A stretch of 64,000 bases of DNA, taken from positions 124,001 to 188,000 of the forward strand of contig NZ_FOTK01000001.1 in NCBI RefSeq assembly GCF_900114535.1, written 5' to 3'. Origin of the DNA: Methylobacterium pseudosasicola (lineage in GTDB: Bacteria; Pseudomonadota; Alphaproteobacteria; Rhizobiales; Beijerinckiaceae). Position numbers and translations under genes: made by a program. Below are positions 39,198-48,550 of this stretch, piece by piece (position 1 is the first letter of the stretch; each line of letters opens with the position of its first letter). The notes beneath the pieces were generated by a model. The model saw nothing but the letters and a program-made list of their open reading frames with translations, ran no database searches and was not told where the DNA came from.

Positions 39198-40337
39198 ATG
39201 AACGTCCTGTGGTACATGTGCGCCCCGGACGGACCGTATCCTTGGCGACCGGATGGTTCGCGTCAGGTGAACCATGGCTATTTGCGTCAGCTCGCGCTCG
39301 CCTACGATCAGCTCGGCTATACGGGGGCTTTGTTCGCCACGGGCGCGCATGATGTCTGGGTGCTAGCCAGCGCGCTCCTGCCCTATACCGAACGCCTCAA
39401 GCTGCTGGTTGCCATTCATCCGGGCCTCATACCGGTGACGTTGCTCGCCAAGATGGCAGCCACCCTCCAGGATTTCTCCGGCGGCCGGCTGATGATCAAC
39501 GTCGTCTCCGGCGACGCGAAGATGCTCGGTGCGTATGGATTGGATCTCCCGCACGACGAACGCTACGTCATGGCGGACGAGTATCTGCAGATCTGGCACC
39601 GGCTGATGGCCGGGGAGAGCGTCACCCATCACGGTCAATACGTGCAGGTGACGGGCGCAAAACTTGCCCTGCCGGTCGGTCAGGATATCGTGCCGCCGTC
39701 GCTCTGGTTCGGCGGATCGTCCGACGCGGCGATCGAGGTCGCGGCAAAGCATGTGGACGTCTACCTCTCCTGGGGTGAGACGCCCGATGAGATGTCGCGC
39801 AAGGTCGAGGCGGTGCGCCGCAAGGCGGACGCGCTGGGACGAGAGCTCAGCTACGGCATCCGTCTCTATGTGATCGTGCGCGAAACCGACGCGTTGGCGT
39901 GGGAAGCTGCCGCCGCGCTCTTCGACAAGATGGACGCGGCGGCAATCGCCGCGAACCAGCGTTTCGTCGGGGGTACGGACTCGGTCGGGCAGCAGCGGAT
40001 GTCGGCCCTGCATGGCGGCCGCAAACCGGAGAACTTCCGCGCGCTTGAGGTCGCGCCGAACCTCTGGTCGGGGATCGGCCTAGTGCGCCCTGGACCCGGC
40101 ACCGCGATCGTCGGCTCGCCCGATACGGTCATCCGCACGATCGAGACTTACCGGAAGGCCGGGATCGAGACGTTCATCCTGTCAGGCATGCCCCTCTTGG
40201 AGGAAGCATACCGATTCGGTGAAAGCGTGCTGCCCCGCCTCCCGGTCGCGCGGGCGGCGCAACCGACCAAGCACTTTACGTGGTCCACGCTCTTCGATCG
40301 CGACCTCGGGCAACCGGCACCCTCGACCGATGCCTGA
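39198..40337 (+). CDS. ssuD: LLM-class FMNH2-dependent alkanesulfonate monooxygenase
   Basis: A 379-residue bacterial-luciferase-like monooxygenase aligning throughout with SsuD: DGSRQVNHGYLRQLALAYDQ, LKLLVAIHPGLIPVTLLAKM, YLSWGETPDEMSRKVEAVR, TDSVGQQRMSALHGGRKPEN and PNLWSGIGLVRPGPGTAIVG. SsuD cleaves C-S bonds of alkanesulfonates to aldehyde and sulfite with reduced FMN. The reductase SsuE and the transporter parts SsuB/SsuC are not in the window. GAGAG precedes the ATG. It starts 14 bases after the preceding gene and its stop overlaps a possible upstream start of the next. Confidence 0.92.
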   Translation: MNVLWYMCAPDGPYPWRPDGSRQVNHGYLRQLALAYDQLGYTGALFATGAHDVWVLASALLPYTERLKLLVAIHPGLIPVTLLAKMAATLQDFSGGRLMINVVSGDAKMLGAYGLDLPHDERYVMADEYLQIWHRLMAGESVTHHGQYVQVTGAKLALPVGQDIVPPSLWFGGSSDAAIEVAAKHVDVYLSWGETPDEMSRKVEAVRRKADALGRELSYGIRLYVIVRETDALAWEAAAALFDKMDAAAIAANQRFVGGTDSVGQQRMSALHGGRKPENFRALEVAPNLWSGIGLVRPGPGTAIVGSPDTVIRTIETYRKAGIETFILSGMPLLEEAYRFGESVLPRLPVARAAQPTKHFTWSTLFDRDLGQPAPSTDA

Positions 40338-40356
40338 CGCAGGGAAAGATCTCAGG

Positions 40357-41310
40357 ATGCATCGCCGCGCCTTCACGCAATACGGTGCCGCTTTTTTCGC
40401 CAGCGTCCTCGGTCAACGAGTCCGAGCGGCAGAGGATGTTACCGTGCGCATCGGCTGGCTACGCAGTCCAAACGATATCACGACTGGAAAGGCGCGCGGC
40501 ACGATCGAGAAGGCACTCGCGGAGCGGCGTGCAAGCGTCCAGTGGGTCGGTCCCTTTGCGGCCGCCGCACCCGCTCTCGAAGCCTTAAATGCGGGCGCGA
40601 TCGACGTCACCGCGGGATCGTCCACCGCGTCTGTGACCGCACTGTCCGCCGGGGTCCCCGTCCTGATCTACGCTTACCAACGGATCGCGGCTGGCGGTGA
40701 AGCCATTGTGGTCCGGAAGAATTCCTCAATTCGGACGCTGGCCGACCTCGCGAATAAAAACGTCGCGGTCAACCGCGGCGGCACGGGCGAATATCTGCTG
40801 ATGCGGGCACTTGCGCGCAACGGTATCAATCCGGCGAACGTGAGGCGCGTGTATCTTTCCCCCGCTGATAGCGGAGCCAGCTTCACGCAGGGGCACGTCG
40901 ACGCCTGGGCGACCTGGGACCCTTTTGTCACCATTGCGCTCCAGACCTACGATGCCCGCGTTCTGGTGGATGGCGCCGGGATCGGATCCGAGAATGCCGT
41001 GACGCTCATGACCAGCCGAGATTTCGCGGCTCGACGGCGCGATCTCTTACAAGTCCTGTTCGATACGAATATCTCGGATAATAAATGGGCGCAGAGCAAT
41101 GCAGCCGAAGCTGGCGTAACCTGGGTTCAAGCCATGAATCTCCCAATCTCTCTCGCATCGGCAATCGGTCGTAACAACGCCGTGCCAACAAGTGCTGTCA
41201 CGGAACGAAGTGTAGCAGAGATAAAGGGTGTGGCTGAATGGTATGCCGCTAGCAAAATAATTCCTCACCTGCCGAATATAGATTTTGGCGTGATTAAATT
41301 GGCGTCGTAA
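40357..41310 (+). CDS. Exported aliphatic-sulfonate-type ABC substrate-binding protein
   Basis: A 317-residue SsuA-like protein. The N-terminus MHRRAFTQYGAAFFASVLGQ carries a twin-arginine-like RRAFT motif and a signal cleavable after VRA. The binding fold follows: VTVRIGWLRSPNDITTGKA, ALNAGAIDVTAGSSTASVTA, RTLADLANKNVAVNRGGTGE and QGHVDAWATWDPFVTIALQT. AGGGAAAG lies upstream of this ATG; an in-frame ATG at 40330 would overlap ssuD. Likely presents a sulfonate or similar ligand to an ABC permease encoded elsewhere. Its 3' end runs into AT-rich DNA. Confidence 0.88.
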   Translation: MHRRAFTQYGAAFFASVLGQRVRAAEDVTVRIGWLRSPNDITTGKARGTIEKALAERRASVQWVGPFAAAAPALEALNAGAIDVTAGSSTASVTALSAGVPVLIYAYQRIAAGGEAIVVRKNSSIRTLADLANKNVAVNRGGTGEYLLMRALARNGINPANVRRVYLSPADSGASFTQGHVDAWATWDPFVTIALQTYDARVLVDGAGIGSENAVTLMTSRDFAARRRDLLQVLFDTNISDNKWAQSNAAEAGVTWVQAMNLPISLASAIGRNNAVPTSAVTERSVAEIKGVAEWYAASKIIPHLPNIDFGVIKLAS

Positions 41311-41507
41311 GCATTTAATAGTTATACTTGAATGGGAGCTCGGCTGTAGCTTTTTTATAAAAACATTGCATTATCTGCATTTTTTGCGATTAAGTATTAA
41401 AAATATCTATTAAAATACCACCTCGGCCCGGATGTCGAGTTCGAGATGATGCTCTTAGATTTTGACGATGCATCATCTCGATGGGCGGCAACCGCTGCTT
41501 CTGCCCC
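41311..41507. other. AT-rich right flank of the sulfonate-like cluster
   Basis: About 150 strongly AT-rich bases after the binding-protein stop, returning to normal GC at the mltG 3' end (41508). A weak stem followed by TTTTTT (around 41340-41356) could be the cluster's terminator. I did not find matching direct repeats at the two borders by eye. Confidence 0.45.
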
Positions 41508-42944
41508 CTATCGCCGCCCGCGCGGGGCCGGCGTCGGGTCGGCGAGCGCCGGGACGGTTTTGGGCGAACCGAGGTCGTAACTGCGGTTCTTCAGCGGATC
41601 GAGGCGCGTGCCCTCGGAGGCGTCGAAGGCGCGGGAGCTGCTCGGCGCGCCGGTGTCGAGGGCGAAGGCCGCGTTGGTGTTCGGGGTGTTGGCCCCCGGG
41701 GCGCCGCCCGGCGCGAAGGCCGAGGCCCGGCCGGGGACGCTCGGATCGGGGCCCGGCTCGACCTTGTCGACCGAATCCGCCGGCGGCGCCTGGCGGCTCT
41801 TCTCGACGGCGCGCCAGCGGGCGACGTTGCGCTGGTGGCCTTCCAGCGAGTCGGCGAAGGCGTGGCCGCCGCTGCCGTCGGCGACGAAATACAGGTCCTT
41901 GGTGCGGGACGGGTTGGCCACCGCCTCCAGCGCGGCCTTGCCGGGATTGGCGATCGGGCCCGGGGGCAGGCCCTCGATGGCGTAGGTGTTGTACGGGGTC
42001 GGCCGGTCGATCTCGGAGCGCAGGATGCCGCGGCCGAGGGTGCCGCGGCCGCCCACCAGCCCGTACACGATGGTCGGGTCGGATTGCAGCTTCATCCGCT
42101 TGTTCAGGCGGTTGATGAACACGCCCGCCACCCGGGGGCGCTCGTCAGCCCGGCCGGTCTCCTTCTCGACGATCGAGGCGAGGGTGACCATCTCGGCCGG
42201 GGTCCGCACCGGCACGTCGGCGCTGCGCCGCAGCCAGATCTGGTTCAGCACCTCGCGCTGCTTGGCCCGCATCAAATTGACGATCTGCTGGCGGGTGGCG
42301 CCGCGCTCGAACTTGTAGGTGTCGGGCAGGAGCGAGCCCTCGGGCGGGATCTCGTTGATCTCGCCGGCGAGGATGTCGTTGTCGTTGAGCCGGGTAACGA
42401 TCTGCTCGGAGGTCAGGCCCTCCGGGAAGGTGATGGCGTGCTGCACCTGCCGGCCGGCGGTGACCGTGTCGAGGGCGTCCGCGATGCTCGCATGCGCCTT
42501 GAACATGTACTCGCCGGCCCGGAGCGCCGGACGGCCGCCGAAGCGGGCGGCGAACTCGAACAGGCCGGTATGGTCGATCACCCCCTCGCGCTTCAGCGCC
42601 TCGGCGATCTCGCCGGTGCCGCTGTGAGACGGGATCACCACGACCTTGTCGGCTGCGAGAGGCCCCGGCTCGCGCACCTGCCGCTGGAACAGGGTGATGC
42701 CGATCATCGCCGCGATGGCGATCACCACCGCGAAGGTGAGGGCGCCGCTGATGATGCCGACGAGACCGCTGCGCTCGCGCACCGGCTTCTCCGGCGGGGG
42801 CGGCGCGGCGGTGGGCTTGATCGCCTCGCCCGGCGAGCGCGGCGAGAGGCGCTGCGGCAGGGCCGGTTCGTCGGCCGAATCCTGCGCCATCGAATCCTGT
42901 GGGATCGTCTTGGGCGCGGACGACTTTGAGCGGCGGAAGAACAT
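41508..42944 (-). CDS. mltG: Endolytic murein transglycosylase MltG
   Basis: A 478-residue inner-membrane lytic transglycosylase (YceG family) that cuts nascent glycan strands. A Pro-rich cytoplasmic N-terminus precedes one transmembrane helix at ~60-86. The LysM-like subdomain and catalytic domain follow, with the catalytic glutamate E260 (ASIVEKETG), FINRLNKRMKLQSDPTIVYG and PYNTYAIEGLPPGPIANPG. A Pro/Ala/Asp-rich C-terminal tail of ~100 residues is extra. In relatives mltG adjoins yicC-gmk; here they are separated by 3.6 kb. Confidence 0.97.
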   Translation of the reverse strand: MFFRRSKSSAPKTIPQDSMAQDSADEPALPQRLSPRSPGEAIKPTAAPPPPEKPVRERSGLVGIISGALTFAVVIAIAAMIGITLFQRQVREPGPLAADKVVVIPSHSGTGEIAEALKREGVIDHTGLFEFAARFGGRPALRAGEYMFKAHASIADALDTVTAGRQVQHAITFPEGLTSEQIVTRLNDNDILAGEINEIPPEGSLLPDTYKFERGATRQQIVNLMRAKQREVLNQIWLRRSADVPVRTPAEMVTLASIVEKETGRADERPRVAGVFINRLNKRMKLQSDPTIVYGLVGGRGTLGRGILRSEIDRPTPYNTYAIEGLPPGPIANPGKAALEAVANPSRTKDLYFVADGSGGHAFADSLEGHQRNVARWRAVEKSRQAPPADSVDKVEPGPDPSVPGRASAFAPGGAPGANTPNTNAAFALDTGAPSSSRAFDASEGTRLDPLKNRSYDLGSPKTVPALADPTPAPRGRR

Positions 42945-43142
42945 CGAGATCCTGTCGAGATCGTCGTCCCGAAAACCGGCGACCGGCTTTCGGGACGACG
43001 ATGATACACCACCAGGCCCGCGCGCACCGCTTCGCGCCGCGGGCCGGGACCGGCGGCCCGCAACCGGGTGCGCGCGTCGAGACCTCCGACCCTAGCCGGG
43101 TTTGTGGCGAAATTGCCGTTCTGCGCTGCGAGAGCGGCCCGA

Positions 43143-44033
43143 TCAGGTCGCCGGCTGGCAGGTCGCGCAGAAGAAGGTCGAGCGGTTCGCCTGCACGATC
43201 CGGGTGATCGCGCCGCCGCAACCCGGGTGGCGGCAGGGCTCGCCGACCCGGTCGTAGACCCGGAAGGCGTGCTGGAAGGCGCCGGCGCTGCCATCGGTAT
43301 GGGCGTAGTCGCGCAGGGTCGAGCCGCCGGCCTTCACGGCTTCCTCCAGCACCTGCACGATCGCCTTGGCGAGGGCGTTAGCCTTGGGCGTCGGCCGCCC
43401 GTCGGGCTTGGCGAGGAGGCCGGCCGGAGTCTCCGGGTGGAGGCGGGCCCGGTGCAGGGCCTCGCAGACATAGATGTTGCCCAACCCCGCGATCAGGCGC
43501 TGGTCGAGGAGCGCGGCCTTGAGCGGCGCGATCTTGTGCCGGAATAGGCCGGCGATCACCGCCCCGGTCAGCCCGTCCAGGGGCTCGATCCCCATGTTGG
43601 CGAAGTGGCGGCAGCTTTCCAGGGTCTCGCTCGGAACAAGGTCCATGAAGCCGAAGCGGCGGGCGTCGTTGTAGGTCACGGTGGCGCCGGTGCTCATCGC
43701 CATCACGACGTGGTCGTGCTTGGGCGTGCCCTGGGCGCCCTCCAGGTAGAAATCCCCCGGCGACAGGTTGCTGCCGTCCGGCAGGGCCACGTCGAACCGG
43801 CCGCTCATGCCGAGATGCATGATCAGCGTCTCCCCCGAATCGAGGGCGGCGGTGAGGTACTTCGCCCGGCGCGCGAGACCGGTCACGGTCCGCCCCTCCA
43901 GCCGCGCCGCGAATCGCTCGGGGAACGGGAAGCGCAGATTCGGCCGGCGCAAGGTGACCCGGCTGAACCGGGCACCGACCATCGCGGGCACCAGGCCACG
44001 TCGTACCGTCTCGACCTCGGGAAGCTCCGGCAT
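43143..44033 (-). CDS. mutM: Formamidopyrimidine-DNA glycosylase
   Basis: A 296-residue Fpg that removes 8-oxoguanine. It starts [14 protein letters not shown], giving the catalytic N-terminal proline and E3 once Met is removed. The helix-two-turn-helix is in [20 protein letters not shown]. The zinc finger C-x4-C-x16-C-x2-C is in the last 30 residues (CRHPGC ... FFCATC). The ATG at 44033 gives the standard length although its ribosome site is weak. Confidence 0.98.
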   Translation of the reverse strand: MPELPEVETVRRGLVPAMVGARFSRVTLRRPNLRFPFPERFAARLEGRTVTGLARRAKYLTAALDSGETLIMHLGMSGRFDVALPDGSNLSPGDFYLEGAQGTPKHDHVVMAMSTGATVTYNDARRFGFMDLVPSETLESCRHFANMGIEPLDGLTGAVIAGLFRHKIAPLKAALLDQRLIAGLGNIYVCEALHRARLHPETPAGLLAKPDGRPTPKANALAKAIVQVLEEAVKAGGSTLRDYAHTDGSAGAFQHAFRVYDRVGEPCRHPGCGGAITRIVQANRSTFFCATCQPAT

Positions 44034-44157
44034 CTTTTTTCCGAGACTTTTTCGTTGGATCGCATGCGCACGCGGTCCGGATATCGAATTCTTCGACGAG
44101 AACGGCAACGGCGCGGTTTGCCGCCCTTCTCTGCGAAGAGTACGCGAAGGCTGGTGC

Positions 44158-44802
44158 TCAACGCCGGCGAAGTCTGACGTAGAGTGCGCCGCCGCCGCCG
44201 TGATGCCGGGCCGCCTCTTCGAAGCCCAGCACGATGCCCCGCAGCTCGGCGCCCCGCAGCCAATGCGGCACGCTGCGCCGAAGCACCCCCCGCTCGGCGA
44301 AGGCGTCGGGATAGGCGGAGCCGCCCTTGTCCCGCCCGCCCTTGCCGGTGACCACCAGCACATAGGCATGCCCGGCGGCCCGGCACCGCAAAAGGAATCC
44401 GGTCAGCGCGGCATGGGCTTCGGCCTGGACCATCCCGTGCAGATCGATCCGCGCCTCGACCGAAAGCCGCCCCCGGCGCAGCCCGACCTTGGCCTGCCGC
44501 TCCAGCCCCGACGGCGGGGCATGGCTCTGAGGCGGCGCCTGGTAGGGCGCGGCGGTGACCTTCTGCGGCAGGGCGCTCGCCGGCTTGGGCGGCGGCTTCG
44601 GACGGGGTTTTTTCGGTGTCGGGCTCGCCGACGGCTTCAGGATCGGCGCCGCCAGCGGCGGCATGGTCGCAGTCGGTGCTGGCGGGATCTCGGGCGGCGG
44701 AGGCGTCGCCCGGCTCGCCAGCGGCGTCACCAGCTTGGAGATCTCGCCCCAGAGCCGGGCCTCCCCGGCGGTCAGCCGGCGCGTGCGGCGCGGCGGCCTC
44801 AC
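44158..44802 (-). CDS. Smr/MutS2 domain protein
   Basis: A 214-residue protein. A Pro/Lys-rich N-terminal half is followed by a C-terminal Smr domain with DLHGM at 120-124, [11 protein letters not shown] at 151-161 and GALYVRLRR at the end. Smr domains nick branched DNA or cut RNA. The GTG start overlaps the stop of mltA by four bases (GTGA), so translation is probably coupled. In alphaproteobacteria this mltA-smr pair is conserved. Confidence 0.9.
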   Translation of the reverse strand: MRPPRRTRRLTAGEARLWGEISKLVTPLASRATPPPPEIPPAPTATMPPLAAPILKPSASPTPKKPRPKPPPKPASALPQKVTAAPYQAPPQSHAPPSGLERQAKVGLRRGRLSVEARIDLHGMVQAEAHAALTGFLLRCRAAGHAYVLVVTGKGGRDKGGSAYPDAFAERGVLRRSVPHWLRGAELRGIVLGFEEAARHHGGGGALYVRLRRR

Positions 44803-45980
44803 GGCGCGACCTCTTTAGCGAGCTTCGGCAGCAGCACCACGAAGCCAATGGCGTCACGCAGGTTTCCGGCCGCGACCCCGGCCTGCGACCCGGTGCCGAC
44901 GAACAGGTCGCCCCGGGCCGGCCCGACGATCGCCGATCCGGTATCGGCGGCGATCACGAGGCGCCCAGTCTCGCCCAGCGCAGCGCCGGGAAGCGGCCCG
45001 ACCAGCCAGAACGGCAGCCCGTAGCGCCACAAGCCGCCATCCACCGCGAGGCTGCGCCCGGGCGTCAGCGGTGCATTCGCGGCACCGGGCGGCCCGAGCG
45101 CTGGGTCGTCCACCGACGCGAGGCGGAAGAAGATGTAGGAGGCGTTGGCGCGGATCAGGCGGCGCGCGGTCTCGGGATGCGCCCGCAGCCACGTCGTCCA
45201 GCGGGCGAGCGTCAGGCCCTCCAGGGGCAGGTGACCCTCCTGCACGATCAGCTTTGCCACCGCCGTGTAGGGCTGGCCGTTGCGCCCGTCATACAGCACC
45301 CGGACCGCCCGACCGTCCGGCAGGCGGACACGGCCGGAGCCCTGGACTTGCAGCACCAGCAGGTCGACCGTGTCGCGCAGCCACAGGATCGGTCGGGCCT
45401 GCGCGTCCAGCGCCCCATCCTCGATGGCGGCCCGGTCGGGATAGGGCGCGAACCCTTCCGCGGTGGCGCGGGCGGCCCGCAGCGCCGGGTCGAGTCCGGG
45501 CCGGGTCTCGCCGGGGCCGAGGGACACGAGGTCGTCCGGCCGGGCGAGCACCGGCGTCGGGAAGTCCGGCCCCTGTGTGAGCGAACCCTCCAGTTCCGGC
45601 TCGAAATAGCCCGTCAGGAAGCCTGGCCGCTCGGCCCCCGGCTTCACCACCCGGAACGCCTCGAACCGATCCCGGAAAAACGCAGCCGCAGCGTCAGGCG
45701 CGACAGCCGCGGCATCCGAGCAGGCCGCCGACAAGGCCTCGGCGGCGCCCGCCACCCCCGCGGGCTGCGGCAGGAGTGGAGGCGGGGCGGCACAGACCCG
45801 GCGGAACGCGTCGAGTGCCGCCGCGGGATCGGGGCCGGGAAAGCCCGGCAGGGCCTCGAAGGGTACCAGCGTCAGGACCGCACCGCCGATCTCGGCGGGA
45901 GCGGCTAGTGCCGAGCCAGCTAGGAGCGTCGCGAAGAGGGCGGTCGGGAGCCGTCCGGACCAGGCACGCAGGTTGGGCAC
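44799..45980 (-). CDS. mltA: Membrane-bound lytic murein transglycosylase A
   Basis: A 393-residue exported MltA. Signal peptide (MPNLRAWSGRLPTALFATLL), MltA barrel domain (FLTGYFEPELEGSLTQGPDF, LQVQGSGRVRLPDGRAVRVL) and C-terminal 3D domain with the catalytic-aspartate motif DTGSAIVGPARGDLFVGTG. There is no lipobox cysteine after the signal peptide, so unlike E. coli MltA it is probably soluble in the periplasm. Downstream smr overlaps it; upstream the Tim44-like gene is 18 bases away on the same strand. Confidence 0.95.
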   Translation of the reverse strand: MPNLRAWSGRLPTALFATLLAGSALAAPAEIGGAVLTLVPFEALPGFPGPDPAAALDAFRRVCAAPPPLLPQPAGVAGAAEALSAACSDAAAVAPDAAAAFFRDRFEAFRVVKPGAERPGFLTGYFEPELEGSLTQGPDFPTPVLARPDDLVSLGPGETRPGLDPALRAARATAEGFAPYPDRAAIEDGALDAQARPILWLRDTVDLLVLQVQGSGRVRLPDGRAVRVLYDGRNGQPYTAVAKLIVQEGHLPLEGLTLARWTTWLRAHPETARRLIRANASYIFFRLASVDDPALGPPGAANAPLTPGRSLAVDGGLWRYGLPFWLVGPLPGAALGETGRLVIAADTGSAIVGPARGDLFVGTGSQAGVAAGNLRDAIGFVVLLPKLAKEVAP

Positions 45981-45998
45981 GGCAACGGAATCACGAAA

Positions 45999-46715
45999 TC
46001 AGGCGCCGGCCTCGGTGGCCACGAGTTGCCAGTTCGGGTCGCGCGAGCCGAGGGTGCGCGCGAAGGTCCAGACGTCCGGCACCTCGACCACGGTCTCGGC
46101 GCTGCCGTCGACGACCTTGCCCTCGGCGTTGCGGGTGGCGGTGATGAGGTTCGACAGGAAGCGCACCGTGATCTGCGCCACTCGGTTGCGCACCTCGATG
46201 GCGACGATCTCGGCCTTGTCGATCGAGACGAAGGTGGTCTCCAGGGTCTGCCGGTTGCGCTCGCGCTCGGCGATCGCCCGCTCGAACGCCTCGCCGACCT
46301 CTTTCGAGAGAAGGCCCCGTAGGGTCTTCCGGTCGCCCTTGGCGAAGGCGATCATGATCGTCTCGTAGGCCGCCTTGGCGCCCTCGATGAAGGCGCGGGG
46401 GTCGAAGCCGGGCTCCGCCTGCACGGCGGCCTCAAGGCCGCGGGCGATCTCGGAGCCAGGCTCCGCGATGCCCCGCCAGTCGCGCGCTGTCGCAGCAGCC
46501 GGGGCCGGTGCGGGCTGCCCCCGGTCGGCACCGGGCAAGCGCACGACGTTGTCGCCCTCGGAGCGGGCCTGCGGCTCGGTGCGGCTGCGGTCCACCGGCT
46601 TGAACGGCGAGCGCTCCGCGCCGGTCTTCTGGCCGAGCACCGAACGCAGGCGCCAGATCACGAAGACGGCGAGCGCGAGAAAAATGATCGTCGTAACGTC
46701 GAAGCTGTCCTGCAT
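45999..46715 (-). CDS. Tim44/TimA family protein
   Basis: A 238-residue protein: an N-terminal transmembrane anchor (MQDSFDVTTIIFLALAVFVI), a charged Pro-rich linker, and a C-terminal Tim44-like domain (DPRAFIEGAKAAYETIMIAF, LRGLLSKEVGEAFERAIAER, VPDVWTFARTLGSRDPNWQL). Bacterial TimA resembles the mitochondrial import motor's membrane adaptor. Placed upstream of mltA-smr and divergent from secB, as usual in this group. The ATG at 46715 is chosen to give a standard N-in anchor. Confidence 0.92.
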   Translation of the reverse strand: MQDSFDVTTIIFLALAVFVIWRLRSVLGQKTGAERSPFKPVDRSRTEPQARSEGDNVVRLPGADRGQPAPAPAAATARDWRGIAEPGSEIARGLEAAVQAEPGFDPRAFIEGAKAAYETIMIAFAKGDRKTLRGLLSKEVGEAFERAIAERERNRQTLETTFVSIDKAEIVAIEVRNRVAQITVRFLSNLITATRNAEGKVVDGSAETVVEVPDVWTFARTLGSRDPNWQLVATEAGA

Positions 46716-47054
46716 CACCGATCCGATGGTGGCCGCGGCGGGACCCCGTGCCCCTTGCCGAGGTCGTGCGCGGTGCGGCGCCGGCAAAGCGCTCGCGGGT
46801 CTAAGCGACTCATAACTGACCAACGCGCAAGGAGCGAGCCGGTTATACCGGTGCGGAACGCCGCGATCCCCATGCCGCGATGGATATGGGTCTCCGACAC
46901 CGCCGCCGCCAGCGCCACGCCAGCCTGCTGCTTGTCCGTCCCCGGCGCGCGTGTTAGCGGCGCTGCCTTCCGGGCCGCTTCGCGGTGCCGTTCAGCGGCT
47001 TCCGCCGCGACAACCCGGGCCGGCCGTGCCGGCCCATCGAGAAGGATGATCCGC
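46716..47054. other. Divergent intergenic region timA-like / secB
   Basis: 339 bases. It must contain promoters for both directions; no clear pair seen. An 8-bp perfect hairpin GGGCCGGC-CGT-GCCGGCCC (47017-47035) sits immediately before the secB ribosome site (GAAGGAT, 47041) and could affect secB translation. Confidence 0.45.
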
Positions 47055-47555
47055 ATGGCCGACTCTCCGGCAGCCAACGGCAACGGCGGCGGCATGCCGC
47101 AGGGCGACGCGCCGACCATCAACGCGCTGGCGCAGTACACGAAGGACCTGTCCTTCGAGAACCCGAACGCGCCGCGCTCGCTGCAGCCCAAGGAAGGCCT
47201 CGGCCCGCAGATCAACATTCAGGTCAACGTCACCGCGCAGCAGCTGTCCGACACCGATTTCGAGGTCGAGCTGACGCTGGAAGGCGACGCCAAGATCCAG
47301 AACGACGTGCTGTTCGCATTCGATGTGAAGTATGCGGGCGTCTTCCGGATGGTCAACATCCCGGCCGACCAGCTTCATCCCGCCGTGATGATCGAGTGCC
47401 CGCGGTTGCTGTTCCCCTTCGCCCGCCAGATCGTGGCCGAGGCGGTGCGCAACGGCGGCTTCCCGCCGCTCTACATCGATCCGATCGATTTCGTTGCACT
47501 CTATCGCCAGAAGGCCCAGGAAGCCCAGGGCGCCGGCGGCCCGCTGGCTTCCTGA
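47055..47555 (+). CDS. secB: Protein-export chaperone SecB
   Basis: A 166-residue SecB that keeps preproteins unfolded and hands them to SecA. Conserved blocks: YTKDLSFENPNAP, INIQVNVTAQQLSDTDFEVE, LFAFDVKYAGVFRM and CPRLLFPFARQIVAEAVRNG, then GGFPPLYIDPIDFVALY. A Gly/Asn-rich N-terminal extension of ~20 residues is extra. GAAGGA lies upstream of the ATG. Confidence 0.98.
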   Translation: MADSPAANGNGGGMPQGDAPTINALAQYTKDLSFENPNAPRSLQPKEGLGPQINIQVNVTAQQLSDTDFEVELTLEGDAKIQNDVLFAFDVKYAGVFRMVNIPADQLHPAVMIECPRLLFPFARQIVAEAVRNGGFPPLYIDPIDFVALYRQKAQEAQGAGGPLAS

Positions 47556-47583
47556 GGATTGAGAGAATGTCCCGGCGCGCCCG

Positions 47584-48468
47584 TCAGCGGCCGCCGGGAC
47601 CGCGATAGGCCGCCGCCAGGGTGCGCAACGCCTCGGCGGGCCGCCCGGTGAGCCTCCGGGACCGCAGCACGATCCAGGTGAGCGGCAGTTCCGGCAGACA
47701 CAGCCGCGCGCCGATCTCCACGGCACCCGGCGGGGCGGTGCTCGGCGCCAGGGCGGCGATGGCGAGGCCCGCCGTGACAGCGGCGCCGACGGCCAGTACG
47801 CCGCCGCCGACGAACACTTCCGTCCAGGGCAGGCCGGCTGCGTCGAGGGTGCGGGCCGCCGCCGCCCGGACGTTGCAGGGTCCCGACAGGCCCGCGAGCC
47901 GCAGAGGCTCGCCCAGCGGAGGGGCCGGGAAGTCAGGCGCCGCGAACCAGCCGAGGCGCTCCTGGGCCAGGATGGTCCCGCCGCGCTCGGGCTTTTCCTC
48001 GGTTCGCAGCAGCACCGCGTCGTAGCCGCCCTCGCCAGGGGACTCGAAGGCGGAAGCGAGGTCCCGCGAGGGGGCGATCCGCACCTCCGTGATCAGGCCC
48101 GCTTTGTCGAGCCCGAGGCGTCGGAGCAGAGCGGGCAGGTTCGGTCCGGCCACGTGATCGCTGATGCCGAGGCACAGCCGAGCCGGCACGTCGCCCGCGA
48201 TCTCCGACAGGGCGTCTTCATGCGCCTCCAACAGTCGCCGCGCCGCCGGCAGGAACGACTCGCCTTTCCGGGTCGTGGTCACGTGCCGGGGCGTGCGATC
48301 GAGCAGCCGCTCGCCCAGCCGATCCTCCAATCGCTTCAGCCGCAGGCTGATCGCTGCCTGCGAGGTGTCCAGCGCCTCGGCGGCGCGCGTGAAGCTGCCG
48401 AGATCGACCACCCGCACGAAAGCCAGGACGCCGTCGAGGTCGAGGGGGCGGAGCAGCATCACAAGCAT
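47584..48468 (-). CDS. LysR family transcriptional regulator
   Basis: A 294-residue LysR regulator. The N-terminal winged HTH is FVRVVDLGSFTRAAEALDTS then QAAISLRLKRLEDRLGERLL, and a type 2 periplasmic-binding effector domain occupies the rest. It is divergent from the DUF4865-tautomerase pair, with an 82-base gap holding a palindrome, so it most likely controls that pair and itself. Effector unknown. Confidence 0.93.
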   Translation of the reverse strand: MLVMLLRPLDLDGVLAFVRVVDLGSFTRAAEALDTSQAAISLRLKRLEDRLGERLLDRTPRHVTTTRKGESFLPAARRLLEAHEDALSEIAGDVPARLCLGISDHVAGPNLPALLRRLGLDKAGLITEVRIAPSRDLASAFESPGEGGYDAVLLRTEEKPERGGTILAQERLGWFAAPDFPAPPLGEPLRLAGLSGPCNVRAAAARTLDAAGLPWTEVFVGGGVLAVGAAVTAGLAIAALAPSTAPPGAVEIGARLCLPELPLTWIVLRSRRLTGRPAEALRTLAAAYRGPGGR

Positions 48469-48478
48469 CCGTTATGAA

Positions 48479-48498
48479 AGATATTCTCAGTGATATCT
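48479..48498. promoter_or_regulatory. Candidate LysR operator
   Basis: AGATAT-TCTCAGTG-ATATCT is a perfect 6-bp inverted repeat with 8-base spacer, in the 82-base gap between the divergent LysR gene and its probable target. Size and A/T-rich ends fit LysR-type sites (T-N11-A dyads). The two starts are 11 and 53 bases away. Confidence 0.55.
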
Positions 48499-48550
48499 CG
48501 CTCTTATGATTGTCGCCTGCAACTCTGTCGGCGCGACAGAGGAGGGGACG

